Shown here: piece by piece, positions 34,503 to 43,350 of the stretch
How positions within the stretch are numbered: position 1 is the stretch's first letter
Layout: every line of letters starts with the position of its first letter
Origin: CAYXBG01 sp964463145
Lineage (GTDB): Bacteria > Acidobacteriota > UBA6911 > RPQK01 > CBDAPI01
Assembly (NCBI GenBank): GCA_964463145.1
Contig: CAYXBG010000002.1
Coordinates: 1-53,063, forward strand
Length of the DNA stretch: 53,063 nucleotides
Direction of reading: 5' to 3'
The notes under the pieces: generated by a model
Told to the model about the DNA's origin: nothing
What the model saw: only the letters and a program-made list of their open reading frames with translations
Database searches by the model: none
Made by a program: the position numbers and the translations under genes

Positions 34503-35096
34503 ATGTCGCCACTCTTGATTAACGCAGCCAGTCTTTTGGCCACATCTTTGCTGGTTCTGTTTTTTTTAAAAGAGTTCCGGTCTAGTCGTCTACTCAACAT
34601 ACTGTTATTGCTTGTGCATATTAACCTGGTACTTGGCGAGGGGCCCTTGATAGCGGTGTCACCACCAAAGGCACAAATCGAAGGGCTCGATCTTTCAGGA
34701 ACCTTTTACGACAGCACTGGGGAAAAAGTCTTCCTCACGGACGATAAAGGACGTGTCATGTTTTTGAATTTTTGGGCTACTTGGTGCAGCCCTTGTCGGG
34801 CCGAGATGCCGGCCATGGCAGAACTTTATAAGCGTTTCGAACAAGATGGACTAAGCATGTTTGCTGTCACGGAGGAACCCATAGAACACGTCCAACGTTA
34901 CCTCTCAAACCGCCGCTATCCCTTTACAATCCTCCACGACACGAACGGGGAATTGACTAAGCGTTTTCAAGTTCGTGGACTTCCTACCACATTCATTCTC
35001 GATAAAAAGCGTCAGGTACTATATAGCCAGATGGGTGGCGCTTCCTGGGATGCCCCCAATGTTATCGAACTGTTCCAAAATGCATTATCAGAATGA
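34503..35096 (+). CDS. TlpA-like thiol-disulfide reductase, membrane anchored
   Basis: A 197-aa protein. The first ~45 residues hold two hydrophobic stretches (LLATSLLVLFFLKEF and LLNILLLLVHINLVLG) that anchor or export it. The thioredoxin fold follows: DLSGTFYDSTGEKVFL, the active site WATWCSPC (Cys95, Cys98) and RGLPTTFILDKK with the cis-Pro. It should reduce or exchange disulfides at the outer face of the inner membrane. Its stop overlaps the start of thrC by 4 bp, an unusual coupling for which no functional reason is known. Confidence 0.87.
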   Translation: MSPLLINAASLLATSLLVLFFLKEFRSSRLLNILLLLVHINLVLGEGPLIAVSPPKAQIEGLDLSGTFYDSTGEKVFLTDDKGRVMFLNFWATWCSPCRAEMPAMAELYKRFEQDGLSMFAVTEEPIEHVQRYLSNRRYPFTILHDTNGELTKRFQVRGLPTTFILDKKRQVLYSQMGGASWDAPNVIELFQNALSE

Positions 35097-36433
35097 CTCC
35101 TAACTTTTTTTTTCGTTGCATAAACACTGACTGTGGCGGGGAGTTCGATCCTCAGGATCGACTTTACCAGTGTCCTGAGTGCGGTGATTTAATGGATTTG
35201 GAATACAATCTTGAAGAGATCGATGGAGAAAAACTCAAGAAAAAGGTACGGGATCGCCGGGGCTCTAATCACCCGCTCGATATCAGTGGCGTCTGGCGCT
35301 TCCGTGAATTGTTGCCATTCCAAGAAAAAGATCACCATTTAGCCGTAACACTCGGAGAAGGTAATGCACCCGTTTTGGATGCACCTAACTCGTCTGCATA
35401 CATAGGGTTAAGCCGTCTCCGAGTAAAACATCTGGGGTGGAATCCCACAGGTTCTTTTAAAGATTATGGAATGACCACCAGTGTAACCCAAGCCTGCAAG
35501 CTCGGAGTTAAAGCCGTTGCCTGTGCATCCACAGGCAACACCTCGGCTTCTATGGCCGCATACTCTGCTAGAGCCAAAATCCGAGGGATCGTGTTTATAC
35601 CAGAGGGGCACATAGCTCATGGCAAACTTTCTCAGACGATGGAATTCGGGGCACAAACCGTACAAATCGAAGGAAACTTTGATGTTGCAATGCGCATGGT
35701 TAGAGAGCTTGCTGCCACAACAGATTTATACCTATTGAATTCCATAAACCCTTATCGAGTGGAAGGACAGAAAACGGTGATTATGGAACTCTTGGACCAA
35801 CTTGATTGGCAGGTACCCGATAGAATTGTCCTGCCTGGCGGAAACCTGGGGAATACTTCTTCCCTCGGGAAAGGCCTGATGGAGCTCAAACGCATAGGCC
35901 TGATAAAGAAGGTCCCCCGTTTAACAACAATCCAGGCTTCAGGAGCATCTCCGCTGCATTCGATGCTATCGTCAGGACGCTCCACACTGCAACCAGTGAT
36001 GGAAGCCCAAACCCAGGCTACAGCAATCAAAATTGGAAGTCCTGTTAGTTGGAAAAAGGCCGTTCGCGCTCTAGAATTCTCAGATGGCTGGTGCGATTCG
36101 GTGAACGAAGAGGAGATCGCAAACGCGAAGGCAGTTCTTGGACGTGATGGTCTAGGTTGTGAACCAGCATCGGCTACCACAGTAGCTGGGTTGAGAAAAC
36201 TGATTGACAAACCGCAGAATGAAGATCAGGTCACGCTACACCCTGATGAAGATGTGGTCGCCATACTGACTGGACACCAACTGAAAGATTCAGAGTATAC
36301 GGTAAAATACCACTTAGGGAACCTAGACATTCAGGATATACCCCCTGATGAAGACCAAATTTATAAGTTCTCCAACCCTCCTATACGCATCCCGGCTGAC
36401 AGAGGTAAAATAGTTGATCTCTTAGGTCTATGA
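35093..36433 (+). CDS. thrC: Threonine synthase
   Basis: A 446-aa PLP enzyme converting O-phosphohomoserine to threonine. An N-terminal zinc-ribbon-like stretch (CINTDCGGEF, YQCPECGDLM) is followed by the PLP lysine motif NPTGSFKDYGMT, then ACASTGNTSASMAAYSARA (phosphate loop), VLPGGNLGNTSSLGKGL and GCEPASATTVAGL. The class-specific QTVQIEGNFDVAM segment is present. The length fits threonine synthases that carry the ribbon. ATG overlaps the tlpA-like stop. Confidence 0.92.
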   Translation: MTPNFFFRCINTDCGGEFDPQDRLYQCPECGDLMDLEYNLEEIDGEKLKKKVRDRRGSNHPLDISGVWRFRELLPFQEKDHHLAVTLGEGNAPVLDAPNSSAYIGLSRLRVKHLGWNPTGSFKDYGMTTSVTQACKLGVKAVACASTGNTSASMAAYSARAKIRGIVFIPEGHIAHGKLSQTMEFGAQTVQIEGNFDVAMRMVRELAATTDLYLLNSINPYRVEGQKTVIMELLDQLDWQVPDRIVLPGGNLGNTSSLGKGLMELKRIGLIKKVPRLTTIQASGASPLHSMLSSGRSTLQPVMEAQTQATAIKIGSPVSWKKAVRALEFSDGWCDSVNEEEIANAKAVLGRDGLGCEPASATTVAGLRKLIDKPQNEDQVTLHPDEDVVAILTGHQLKDSEYTVKYHLGNLDIQDIPPDEDQIYKFSNPPIRIPADRGKIVDLLGL

Positions 36434-36482
36434 ACCACTATGATCAAAAAAGACAGGGTGTGCCAAAATTGAGATTGCAGCA

Positions 36483-36866
36483 ATGAGTGAAACCACCACC
36501 CGAGGAATACGTGTTCAAGTTACCAGTATTCACGACCCCGAAAGAAGTCTGCCCGAAGAGAGTTACTTTTTCTTCGAATATAGGGTGACAATATCCAATC
36601 TGAGTCGGGAAACGGTTCAGCTCATTAGCCGTAAATGGATCATTAACGATGCAAACGGAAATGTCGAAATAGTGGAAGGACCCGGAGTAATCGGACAGCA
36701 GCCTATTCTGGCACCTGGTGAGTCTTTCCAATATAGAAGCTTCTGTCCTCTAAACACAGCCGTAGGCTCTATGCACGGCAGTTATCAAATGGTTGCAGAA
36801 GGGGGTGAGCCGTTTGACGCAGAGATAGCCCCTTTCTCATTGGCAGTGCCCACAGCAGTCAACTAA
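36483..36866 (+). CDS. apaG: ApaG-domain protein
   Basis: A 127-aa ApaG protein with a fibronectin-III-like fold: GIRVQVTSIHDPERS, YFFFEYRVTISNLS, VQLISRKWIINDANG, EGPGVIGQQPILAPGESFQYRSFCPL and GSMHGSYQMV. All the conserved positions are there and the length is typical. ApaG proteins are linked to diadenosine tetraphosphate and metal homeostasis, but their biochemical role is unsettled. The gene lies 49 bp after thrC and 33 bp before the AAA ATPase, in the same direction. Confidence 0.92.
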   Translation: MSETTTRGIRVQVTSIHDPERSLPEESYFFFEYRVTISNLSRETVQLISRKWIINDANGNVEIVEGPGVIGQQPILAPGESFQYRSFCPLNTAVGSMHGSYQMVAEGGEPFDAEIAPFSLAVPTAVN

Positions 36867-36899
36867 AACGTTGCGTCTCGCTTTAAGAGAAGGACCACG

Positions 36900-37967
36900 A
36901 TGAGTGAATGTAACGAACCAAAAGATTGCCAGGGTCAATCTCCTGAGGCAATTCGAGTCTCTGGGATTCCCAGAGACATCCCTAAGGGCATTGCTGATCT
37001 ATGCGAAGCTAGGATTCTAGAGGCTGTAAAGGAATTAATTGATCTTTCTGGGGTTGAGGACCTATCCATCGCCGTCGGTCACAAACCACAGATCCCAGAA
37101 CCGGCTCAAGCTCGGTCGGTCACATCACCAAAATCCGGGACTGAGGAAGAACAATCAGTAGAAGAAAGAGCCAAGCAATACGTTTCAAAAGAACCTTTTT
37201 TCGATTTCGAGTTTCTTGTCGTCAGCTCGGAGCTTCGTGAAAGTCTCCTCTCGGCCATTGATCTAGTAAAACTCGAGGCTACTGTTTTTGGGTCGTGGAA
37301 CCTAAGATCGATTGAGCCTTTTCCGCGGACATCACTCAATTTTCACGGACCTCCTGGAACAGGGAAAACACTTGCAGCACACGCACTCAGCAGCTATGTA
37401 AACCGTCCCATACTTCAGGTTAGCTATGGCCAGATAGAAAGCAAATACGTCGGGGATGGGGCCAAGAATGTTGAAGCTGTTTTCTTTGCTGCACAACGGG
37501 ACAAGGCTATCCTCTTCATAGATGAAGCGGATTCCCTGCTGTCTAAACGTCTGGTTAATGTAAATCAAGGGTCCGAACAAGCCATCAATTCGATGCGCAG
37601 TCAACTACTGGTGTGTTTGGAACAATTCAAAGGGATCGCAATCTTCGCCACCAACCTGGTAGAGAATTATGACCGGGGATTTGAGACACGAGTCCGCAAC
37701 CTATATTTTCCAATGCCTGACTGGTCAGCTCGGGAACAGATCTGGAAAAAGCACCTGCCTAGAGAACTTCCCCTCAAAAAAGATGTTTCTCCGCACCGAC
37801 TAGCAGATTTAGAGGATGTATGCGGTCGCGATATTAAAAATGCCATAATCGACGCTGCTCTTCGCGCTGCGAGAGCAGGTCAACCAGTCATTTCTCTAGA
37901 AGATCTCGAGTCTGCTATTGGCCGCATAAAATCAGCCCGTGTCCTCAACGTCGATGATACGGGCTAG
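36900..37967 (+). CDS. Single-module AAA ATPase of the Vps4/spastin-like (COG0464) type
   Basis: A 355-aa protein. Residues ~1-125 are a poorly conserved, acidic N-terminal region. The AAA module follows: Walker A FHGPPGTGKT, pore-loop region SYGQIESKYVGDGAKNVEAV, Walker B AILFIDEADSLLS, then SEQAINSMRSQLL, the sensor region IAIFATNLVENYD and the arginine-finger region GFETRVRNL. A small lid domain ends the protein. AAGGA 6 nt before the ATG supports the start. It is probably a hexameric unfoldase or remodeller; no protease or substrate gene lies next to it. Confidence 0.85.
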   Translation: MSECNEPKDCQGQSPEAIRVSGIPRDIPKGIADLCEARILEAVKELIDLSGVEDLSIAVGHKPQIPEPAQARSVTSPKSGTEEEQSVEERAKQYVSKEPFFDFEFLVVSSELRESLLSAIDLVKLEATVFGSWNLRSIEPFPRTSLNFHGPPGTGKTLAAHALSSYVNRPILQVSYGQIESKYVGDGAKNVEAVFFAAQRDKAILFIDEADSLLSKRLVNVNQGSEQAINSMRSQLLVCLEQFKGIAIFATNLVENYDRGFETRVRNLYFPMPDWSAREQIWKKHLPRELPLKKDVSPHRLADLEDVCGRDIKNAIIDAALRAARAGQPVISLEDLESAIGRIKSARVLNVDDTG

Positions 37968-37984
37968 GTTTTGCAAAAGGAACC

Positions 37985-38401
37985 CTATTCTTTTCTCGAT
38001 TTTCTCGCCTCTCTGCGGCGTTCGATCCTGCGAAGATGACCATCAGACCATTGATCCAGGAACTTCTCATACTTCAACTCCTGAGCGTCATCTAGGTGAA
38101 CCCTGATCTCCTTTTCAGCTTGGGAGAGAATCTTGTGTAGCTCCTGTGTCATCCCTTTGCGGAGAATTTTGATCTCTTCTCGGCCCTTTTTGACCGCACT
38201 CATAACTGAGGAGTACTCTGCTACCCCCAATTCCAACCCATCGTAGAATTTGCCTGAAAGTGGATTTGGGCGTTCCCCTCGCAAACTCCCTTGATTCGTG
38301 TTCATACTGTCTCGATCTAAAACACTGTAGACAGTTAATCCCGTCAAAAAACCCATTGAAAATAGCAACGTAATACCTATCAATCTCTTTCCAAAGTTCA
38401 T
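37985..38401 (-). CDS. Small exported Spy/CpxP-like periplasmic protein
   Basis: A 138-aa protein with an N-terminal membrane segment (LIGITLLFSMGFLTGLTVYSVL), then a helical, charged domain (VKKGREEIKILRKGMTQELHKIL, KYEKFLDQW) ending in a very basic tail (RRIERRREARKSRKE). The layout resembles the Spy/CpxP or heavy-metal-sensor family, though the LTxxQ motif is degenerate, so the family call is tentative. Its start overlaps the preceding anti-sigma-like gene by 4 bp, so it belongs to the ECF sigma operon and may be an envelope-stress component. Confidence 0.65.
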   Translation of the reverse strand: MNFGKRLIGITLLFSMGFLTGLTVYSVLDRDSMNTNQGSLRGERPNPLSGKFYDGLELGVAEYSSVMSAVKKGREEIKILRKGMTQELHKILSQAEKEIRVHLDDAQELKYEKFLDQWSDGHLRRIERRREARKSRKE

Positions 38402-38757
38402 TGATTAGCCCCCTCAACTTGGAGCAACTCTTCCACGATAAATTCTACGCCCCCATTGTCTGCACTAAGGAGACTCAGGACCCATTCGGTAGAATCATCA
38501 GAAACTGTTGGCTGCATCGGACCTTGTACGGAAAGAATTGCCGTAAGCACAAGACTCACAACACAAGTAATTGGAGACATGCGCCAACACCAGGCACTCA
38601 GAGACATGTCCGGAAGTTCCCTTTCGATGGAGTGCAGTTTCCGATGGAATCGATCTAGGAAAATTTTTTCATCCAGCCTACCCTCAAAGTGGACTTGACG
38701 GATCAATTCCCTGCCTATCCGATCCAGCTTCTCATTTCGATCAATGTGTTTTTTCAT
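38398..38757 (-). CDS. Putative single-pass anti-sigma factor
   Basis: A 119-aa protein: an N-terminal charged helical part (residues 1-55: ELIRQVHFEGRLDEKIFLDRF), one membrane helix at ~58-78 (MSPITCVVSLVLTAILSVQG) and a short ~40-residue extracytoplasmic tail. It starts 6 nt after the ECF sigma gene with GGAG at good spacing, and it is coupled to the next gene by a 4-bp overlap. Position and topology are those of an anti-sigma factor, but no conserved ZAS or DUF domain is visible. Confidence 0.6.
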   Translation of the reverse strand: MKKHIDRNEKLDRIGRELIRQVHFEGRLDEKIFLDRFHRKLHSIERELPDMSLSAWCWRMSPITCVVSLVLTAILSVQGPMQPTVSDDSTEWVLSLLSADNGGVEFIVEELLQVEGANQ

Positions 38758-38763
38758 CTGTCT

Positions 38764-39441
38764 TTACTCCAAATCAGGCGTTCCTATTTCCTGCAGAAAC
38801 TTGCGCAGGGTCCGACGCGCCCGGAAAGCCCTGACTTTGACATTAGATTTCGTCCAACCCATAGTGTTCGCTACTTCCGCAACACTTCGACCCTCTGCAT
38901 AGAGGAGATGAAGAGTCAGTCGGTCTCGGGAAACTAGGCGATCCATCGCACGAGTCACAAGCTGTTGCGCGATGAGACTATTCTCAAAGCGGACCTCTCG
39001 GTCTATTCCCTTAGCATAGACTTGACGATCCAGCCAATCCTCTTCCATTGCCTCTATATCCGGCATCACCTGGTATGGTTGTCTTTTTTCTTTACGCAAT
39101 CTATCCAAGCATAGATTAGCAGCGATACGGATAAGCCAGTTCTGAAACGGCACTCCCTCCTTTAGCTTCTCTAAATTCATATAGGCTCTAACGAATGCCT
39201 CTTGAGCCATGTCTTCTGCATCAGAAGGGTTCGGGAAAAAACGCCATATGACCCTGATAATGCGTTGTCGGTAACGAAGGACTAGTGGATCAAAAGCCGC
39301 CCTATTCCCCGATAAAACTTCCTGGATCAACACATCGTCAGAAGTTTCACCTTCGACATATTGAAGTGTCTCTGTCAATTTCCGCTCGCTTCTTGCCAAC
39401 AGCACTGCGCCGACCATCCGTTGCGTTGCAGTAGATATCAT
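38764..39441 (-). CDS. ECF-type RNA polymerase sigma factor
   Basis: A 225-aa ECF sigma factor. Region 2 covers DDVLIQEVLSGNRAAFDPLV through PNPSDAEDMAQEAFVRAYMNLEKL and FQNWLIRIAANLCLDRLRKEKR. Region 4 is RLVSRDRLTLHLLYAEGRSVAEVANTMG with the helix-turn-helix KSNVKVRAFRARRTLRK. GAGGG near the ATG fits a ribosome binding site. An extra ~30 residues precede region 2. It should control its own operon and perhaps others; the target promoter is not recognised. Confidence 0.9.
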   Translation of the reverse strand: MISTATQRMVGAVLLARSERKLTETLQYVEGETSDDVLIQEVLSGNRAAFDPLVLRYRQRIIRVIWRFFPNPSDAEDMAQEAFVRAYMNLEKLKEGVPFQNWLIRIAANLCLDRLRKEKRQPYQVMPDIEAMEEDWLDRQVYAKGIDREVRFENSLIAQQLVTRAMDRLVSRDRLTLHLLYAEGRSVAEVANTMGWTKSNVKVRAFRARRTLRKFLQEIGTPDLE

Positions 39442-39549
39442 CCAGCCCTCGTGTCACGCTAATTCTTCATTTTCTACAAGGGACACGTTAATATTGCAAT
39501 ACTGGTTACAATATCGCGCTCATCTCTAGTTTTGAGTTATGATCCCAGC

Positions 39550-40830
39550 ATGCCAAAACTGCCCCCCATTCAATTCATCCACGAGCAACTCAAGAATGGA
39601 CTCGAGGTCATATTATATCGCAATAATCGCATTCCATTGACCCACGTCACTCTTCATTACCGAGTTGGGTCAAGTCATGAGACCAAAGGCAAATCAGGAC
39701 TCGCCCATCTTTTTGAACACTTGATGTTTCAAGGATCACACAACGTAGGTAAAGCCGAACACGGTCGCTATATCGACTCCGTGGGAGGACGTTGGAATGC
39801 TACCACGAGCAAAGATCGTACTAACTACTACCAGACTATCCCCTCAAGTGCTCTAGACCTTGCCCTCTGGCTGGAAGCGGACCGCCTACAATCACTAGAA
39901 GTCAGCCCAGAAAACTTCGAGAATCAGCGTAAGACAGTCATTGAAGAAAAAAAACAAAGCTACGACAACCGACCCTATGGAAATGCGTTTCTCCGATTCG
40001 ACGAGCTGGCCTATGAAAACTGGGCTTACGGCCACCCCATCATCGGTTCAGTAAAAGACTTAGAAAAGATGACAGTAGAAGACGCCTCGGCTTTCCACAC
40101 AAGACACTACGGTCCTGACCGTTGTGTCTTGGTTATCTCTGGAGATATTGAAGAAAGCCACGCCCTCAAGAGAGTTAAACATTATTTCGGAAGTCTCGGA
40201 AGCCAAACGAATTCTTTATCTTCACCCGATTTGAGCGAGCCTAAACAAAAGAAGGAAAAAATCGAGAACATCCATGACAAACTGGCACCTCTCTCTGCCG
40301 CCTACATGGGCTACCACATGCCACCCTCAGGCACACTGGAACACTATTCGCTTTCAATGCTTGCAGCAGTCCTCGCAAGAGGACAATCCTCCCGACTCTA
40401 TCGTCGGCTTGTCTATGAGAATAACTGGGTCACTGGCCTCTCGGTGGGGCCCAATCAGTATCATGGCCCTCAGATGTTCTGTCTATGGATGCAATTTCAA
40501 CAGGATGTCTCTCAGAAGGTTGTTCTCAATGCAATCGAGGATGAATTGGAACGGGTTCGACAAGATCCTGTCTCAGCTGAAGAACTGGAAAAAGCACGCA
40601 ATCAAATCCTCTATCGTGCCGCCTCCAGCCGAGAGCGTGTCGAGACTCTGGGGGAATCTTTGGCTAGATTCGCAACATGTTTCGGTGACCCATCCCTCAT
40701 AAACCAGGAGACAAACCGCTTTCTGGATGTCACTGTGACCCAAATTCTAGAAACGGCACAACAAATCCTGACTAGACGAAACCGTACCGTTCTTTTGATT
40801 CAAAACAACTCTTCAGAGATAGACCGATGA
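39550..40830 (+). CDS. M16-family zinc peptidase, catalytic subunit
   Basis: A ~426-aa insulinase-family (M16B) peptidase with the inverted zinc motif HLFEH (HxxEH) in SGLAHLFEHLMFQGS, near residue 55, and the distal Glu region NFENQRKTVIEEKKQ about 75 residues later. GNAFLRFDELAY and AYMGYHMPPSG follow in the usual order. ATG 39550 is used; TTG 39532 is in frame and neither has a clear Shine-Dalgarno. No signal peptide is evident. It overlaps the second M16 gene by 4 bp and probably forms a heterodimer with it. Confidence 0.9.
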   Translation: MPKLPPIQFIHEQLKNGLEVILYRNNRIPLTHVTLHYRVGSSHETKGKSGLAHLFEHLMFQGSHNVGKAEHGRYIDSVGGRWNATTSKDRTNYYQTIPSSALDLALWLEADRLQSLEVSPENFENQRKTVIEEKKQSYDNRPYGNAFLRFDELAYENWAYGHPIIGSVKDLEKMTVEDASAFHTRHYGPDRCVLVISGDIEESHALKRVKHYFGSLGSQTNSLSSPDLSEPKQKKEKIENIHDKLAPLSAAYMGYHMPPSGTLEHYSLSMLAAVLARGQSSRLYRRLVYENNWVTGLSVGPNQYHGPQMFCLWMQFQQDVSQKVVLNAIEDELERVRQDPVSAEELEKARNQILYRAASSRERVETLGESLARFATCFGDPSLINQETNRFLDVTVTQILETAQQILTRRNRTVLLIQNNSSEIDR

Positions 40831-42197
40831 CATCTCCCGCAAGATCTAAACTAGCCCCTCCTACTGGCTCAATACCCAAACTAGATTATCCAACTACCCA
40901 GAAACATACCCTGCCCAACGGCCTCACTGTGGCGGTAATAGAGGACTATCGCAGCCCAATTATTTCGTTTCGATTTGGATGTCGAAACGGCCGGATAACT
41001 AATCCTAGCAACAATCTGGGTATTCTTCAGATAGCCATGGATCTCATATTTGAGGGGACCGGCCGATACGATTCTAAAGAGTTGGCCCGCGAGTTCGACC
41101 AATTAGCTATTCAAACGGAAACAGACGTTTTTCTTGAATCCTCACGCTTGTCTGTATCTACATTAAGTCCGCATTTAGAGCGCGCTGTCGAGTTGATTGC
41201 AGAGGTTATACTCGACGCCCATTTTGATGAAATAGAGCTTGAAAAACTCAAGACTCGTTGGGGTAGCCTTCTGATTGCCGAACGTGCCCAACCTGCCTTC
41301 TTAGCTGCAGAGCGGACAATGCAGGCCCTGTTCGCTGGACATCCTTACTCCCATATCAGCTTTCCACTGGACCATCTCAAATCTATGGGAAGAAATCATA
41401 TTAGAGAGGTTTTCAAGAGCAGGTTTGTCCCTGAACAAACTATACTCCTTTTCTCAGGACCAATAACCTTAGGCAAGGCTTCCAAGCTAGCAGAAAAGTT
41501 CTTGAGCAACTGGAAGTCCAGCGAGACAACTGCACCCGAGCCTCCCCTAAAGAACCCTCCTGATAGTCAAATTTATTTGGTTCACCGTCCGGGTTCTGTC
41601 CAGACCCACTTCGAAGTGGCACGCAGGGGCCCCAGAAGAGGAGATCCAGACTTCCTACTACTGAACCTGACAAACCAAATTTTCGGAGGCGGTGCTAGTT
41701 CGAGACTCTTTCTGAATTTGCGAGAGGATAAGGGTTATACTTACGGTGCTTATAGCCTGGTACACGGCTACCGACAGGGAGGATTCCTTTCCGCCGCCGC
41801 CGATGTTCGTTCCGACGTGATCACCGATGCCCTTCATCAAACCATACTAGAAATGGATAGAATCAAAAGCCAGGAAGTGACTCAAAGCGAGATTGAAATG
41901 GCCAGGAATGAGATGGTTGGTAAATTGATCAGACGAATGGAAACAGTCAGTGGAACAGCTGCATTAGAACTTGCGAGACAATTGAACGACCTGCCCATTG
42001 ACTATTACCAACAATACATACCATGTCTCCATCAAATGGGAAGCCAGCAGATTTTGGAATGTGCCCGTACTCATTTTGATACATCCAAGATTGTGACCAC
42101 TGTGGTTGGAGATGCCGAATCTATCCTCAAGGGCCTTGAGCAATTTGGAGAGGTGCTTCTCTACGATGACCAAGGAACCCCTCTAGAGGGCCTTTGA
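40827..42197 (+). CDS. M16-family peptidase-like partner lacking the zinc motif
   Basis: A 456-aa M16 fold protein. Where the active subunit has HxxEH, this one reads NLGILQIAMDLIFEGTGRY, so it cannot bind zinc there. The C-terminal half keeps the substrate-binding features of the non-catalytic subunit: LREDKGYTYGAYSLVHGYRQ and SAAADVRSDV, in which Arg and Tyr hold the peptide. Such catalytic/non-catalytic pairs are normal in M16B systems. It is translationally coupled to the upstream subunit. Confidence 0.88.
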   Translation: MTSPARSKLAPPTGSIPKLDYPTTQKHTLPNGLTVAVIEDYRSPIISFRFGCRNGRITNPSNNLGILQIAMDLIFEGTGRYDSKELAREFDQLAIQTETDVFLESSRLSVSTLSPHLERAVELIAEVILDAHFDEIELEKLKTRWGSLLIAERAQPAFLAAERTMQALFAGHPYSHISFPLDHLKSMGRNHIREVFKSRFVPEQTILLFSGPITLGKASKLAEKFLSNWKSSETTAPEPPLKNPPDSQIYLVHRPGSVQTHFEVARRGPRRGDPDFLLLNLTNQIFGGGASSRLFLNLREDKGYTYGAYSLVHGYRQGGFLSAAADVRSDVITDALHQTILEMDRIKSQEVTQSEIEMARNEMVGKLIRRMETVSGTAALELARQLNDLPIDYYQQYIPCLHQMGSQQILECARTHFDTSKIVTTVVGDAESILKGLEQFGEVLLYDDQGTPLEGL

Positions 42198-42203
42198 CCG
42201 ATT

Positions 42204-42221
42204 AGCAGCCCTATAGCTGCT
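42204..42221. terminator. Candidate terminator hairpin between convergent genes
   Basis: AGCAGC (42204-42209), loop CCTATA, GCTGCT (42216-42221): a perfect 6-bp stem followed on the plus strand by GCCTTTT. It lies 6 bp after the M16 gene stop and 28 bp before the stop of the convergent aldo/keto reductase gene. The T tract is short, so termination strength is uncertain. Confidence 0.4.
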
Positions 42222-42249
42222 GCCTTTTGGGAATCTATCTACCCTTCAA

Positions 42250-43305
42250 CTACGGTGTAAAGGCATCTTTTGAAAGCAGGTTTTGGTCCTTCAAATCTGA
42301 CCATAGAGAAGAGGGAATGGTTTGGTGAAAATAGTCCAGGTTCTGTTCAACCTGTTGTGGATGTAGCATGCCGGGGATAACACTGGTTACGCAAGGATGG
42401 GAAAGGGGAAACTGTAGTGCTGCAGCTGCCATCGGGACGCCATGATTTCTACAGATCTTCTCTATCTGGGTAACCTTTTCCAGGATCTCAGAGGAGGCAT
42501 CGGTATACTGATGCTTAGCACCTTTCACAGCACCAGTGACTAAAATTCCGGAGCAAAACACAGCACCCAATACTATCCCGATATTTCTCTGCTCACAGAT
42601 AGGCAGATCGGCTTTTAGAGTACCCTGTTCGAGCAAAGTGTAATCACGGGCCAGCACCAAGAAATCCAGGTCTAATCTTTCCAAGAGGGGTTGGATCATC
42701 TGCCTATCATTAATACCCGCTCCGACTCCACAAATTTCCCCGCTGGACCGAAGACTGTCAAGAGCTTTCCAGCCACTATTTGAAAGCTGCTTTAGATGGA
42801 AATTTACTCGCTCTTCGGTAAGATGATATTCATAATCCAGATCATGAATGACGAGTAAATCCACACTATTCATACGTAGTCTTTGTAGACTGTCCTCAAA
42901 AGACCGCATGATTCCATCATAGCTGTAATCGAATAGGTGCTCAAAGGGAAGACCTCCTAGCCAGAAAGGAGGCCTGAAGCCAATTTTTTGGCGGGGTGCC
43001 TTAAGAACGCGTCCAACTTTAGTAGAGAGAACAAAATCCTTGCGGTCTTTCTGATAAAGAAAGCTCCCCAGACGGTGTTCACTCAATCCCACGCCGTACC
43101 AGGGCGCGGTATCGAAATAACGTATCCCTCGATTCCAAGCCGCTTGCAGAGTGGCCAATGCATTTTCTTCGCTAACTTTTTCGAATAGTTGGCCTATGGG
43201 TGCACCTCCGAACCCAAGTTGAGTCAGATTAACACTAGTTCGGCCAAGTTTTTTTTCGGCAAGCGATTGATGAATATTTTTTTGAGATTCGGACAAAACT
43301 AGCAA
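42250..43305 (-). CDS. Aldo/keto reductase
   Basis: A 351-aa NAD(P)H-dependent oxidoreductase barrel: KKLGRTSVNLTQLGFGGAP, the catalytic Asp and Tyr in YFDTAPWYGVGLSEHRLG, the Lys in LSTKVGRVL, the His in LLVIHDLDYEYH, and the NADP-binding C-terminus (SHPCVTSVIPGMLHPQQVEQN). It resembles the D-threo-aldose/L-fucose dehydrogenase branch. No ATG is available; TTG 43305 (or TTG 43296) is the start, with a stop codon two codons upstream of 43305. It is the last minus-strand gene after argB (45-bp gap); whether it is cotranscribed with the arginine genes is unknown. Confidence 0.85.
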   Translation of the reverse strand: MLVLSESQKNIHQSLAEKKLGRTSVNLTQLGFGGAPIGQLFEKVSEENALATLQAAWNRGIRYFDTAPWYGVGLSEHRLGSFLYQKDRKDFVLSTKVGRVLKAPRQKIGFRPPFWLGGLPFEHLFDYSYDGIMRSFEDSLQRLRMNSVDLLVIHDLDYEYHLTEERVNFHLKQLSNSGWKALDSLRSSGEICGVGAGINDRQMIQPLLERLDLDFLVLARDYTLLEQGTLKADLPICEQRNIGIVLGAVFCSGILVTGAVKGAKHQYTDASSEILEKVTQIEKICRNHGVPMAAAALQFPLSHPCVTSVIPGMLHPQQVEQNLDYFHQTIPSSLWSDLKDQNLLSKDAFTP

Positions 43306-43332
43306 AGGCTATCACACGCTCAACCAATCGAC

Positions 43333-43348
43333 TGCAAGCATTCTTGCA
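43333..43348. other. Hairpin-forming repeat just after argB
   Basis: TGCAAG (43333-43338), CATT, CTTGCA (43343-43348): a 6-bp stem with a 4-nt loop, 2 bp past the argB stop and before the aldo/keto reductase gene. Without a T tract on the minus strand it may be an mRNA-stabilising or weak attenuating hairpin instead of a terminator. Confidence 0.3.
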
Positions 43349-43350
43349 TT

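Noticed and set aside
40827..42197. Degenerate, decaying M16 gene
   Set aside because: Loss of HxxEH is normal for the second subunit of M16B pairs, and the rest of the protein, including the Arg/Tyr substrate-binding region, is intact and coupled to the active subunit.
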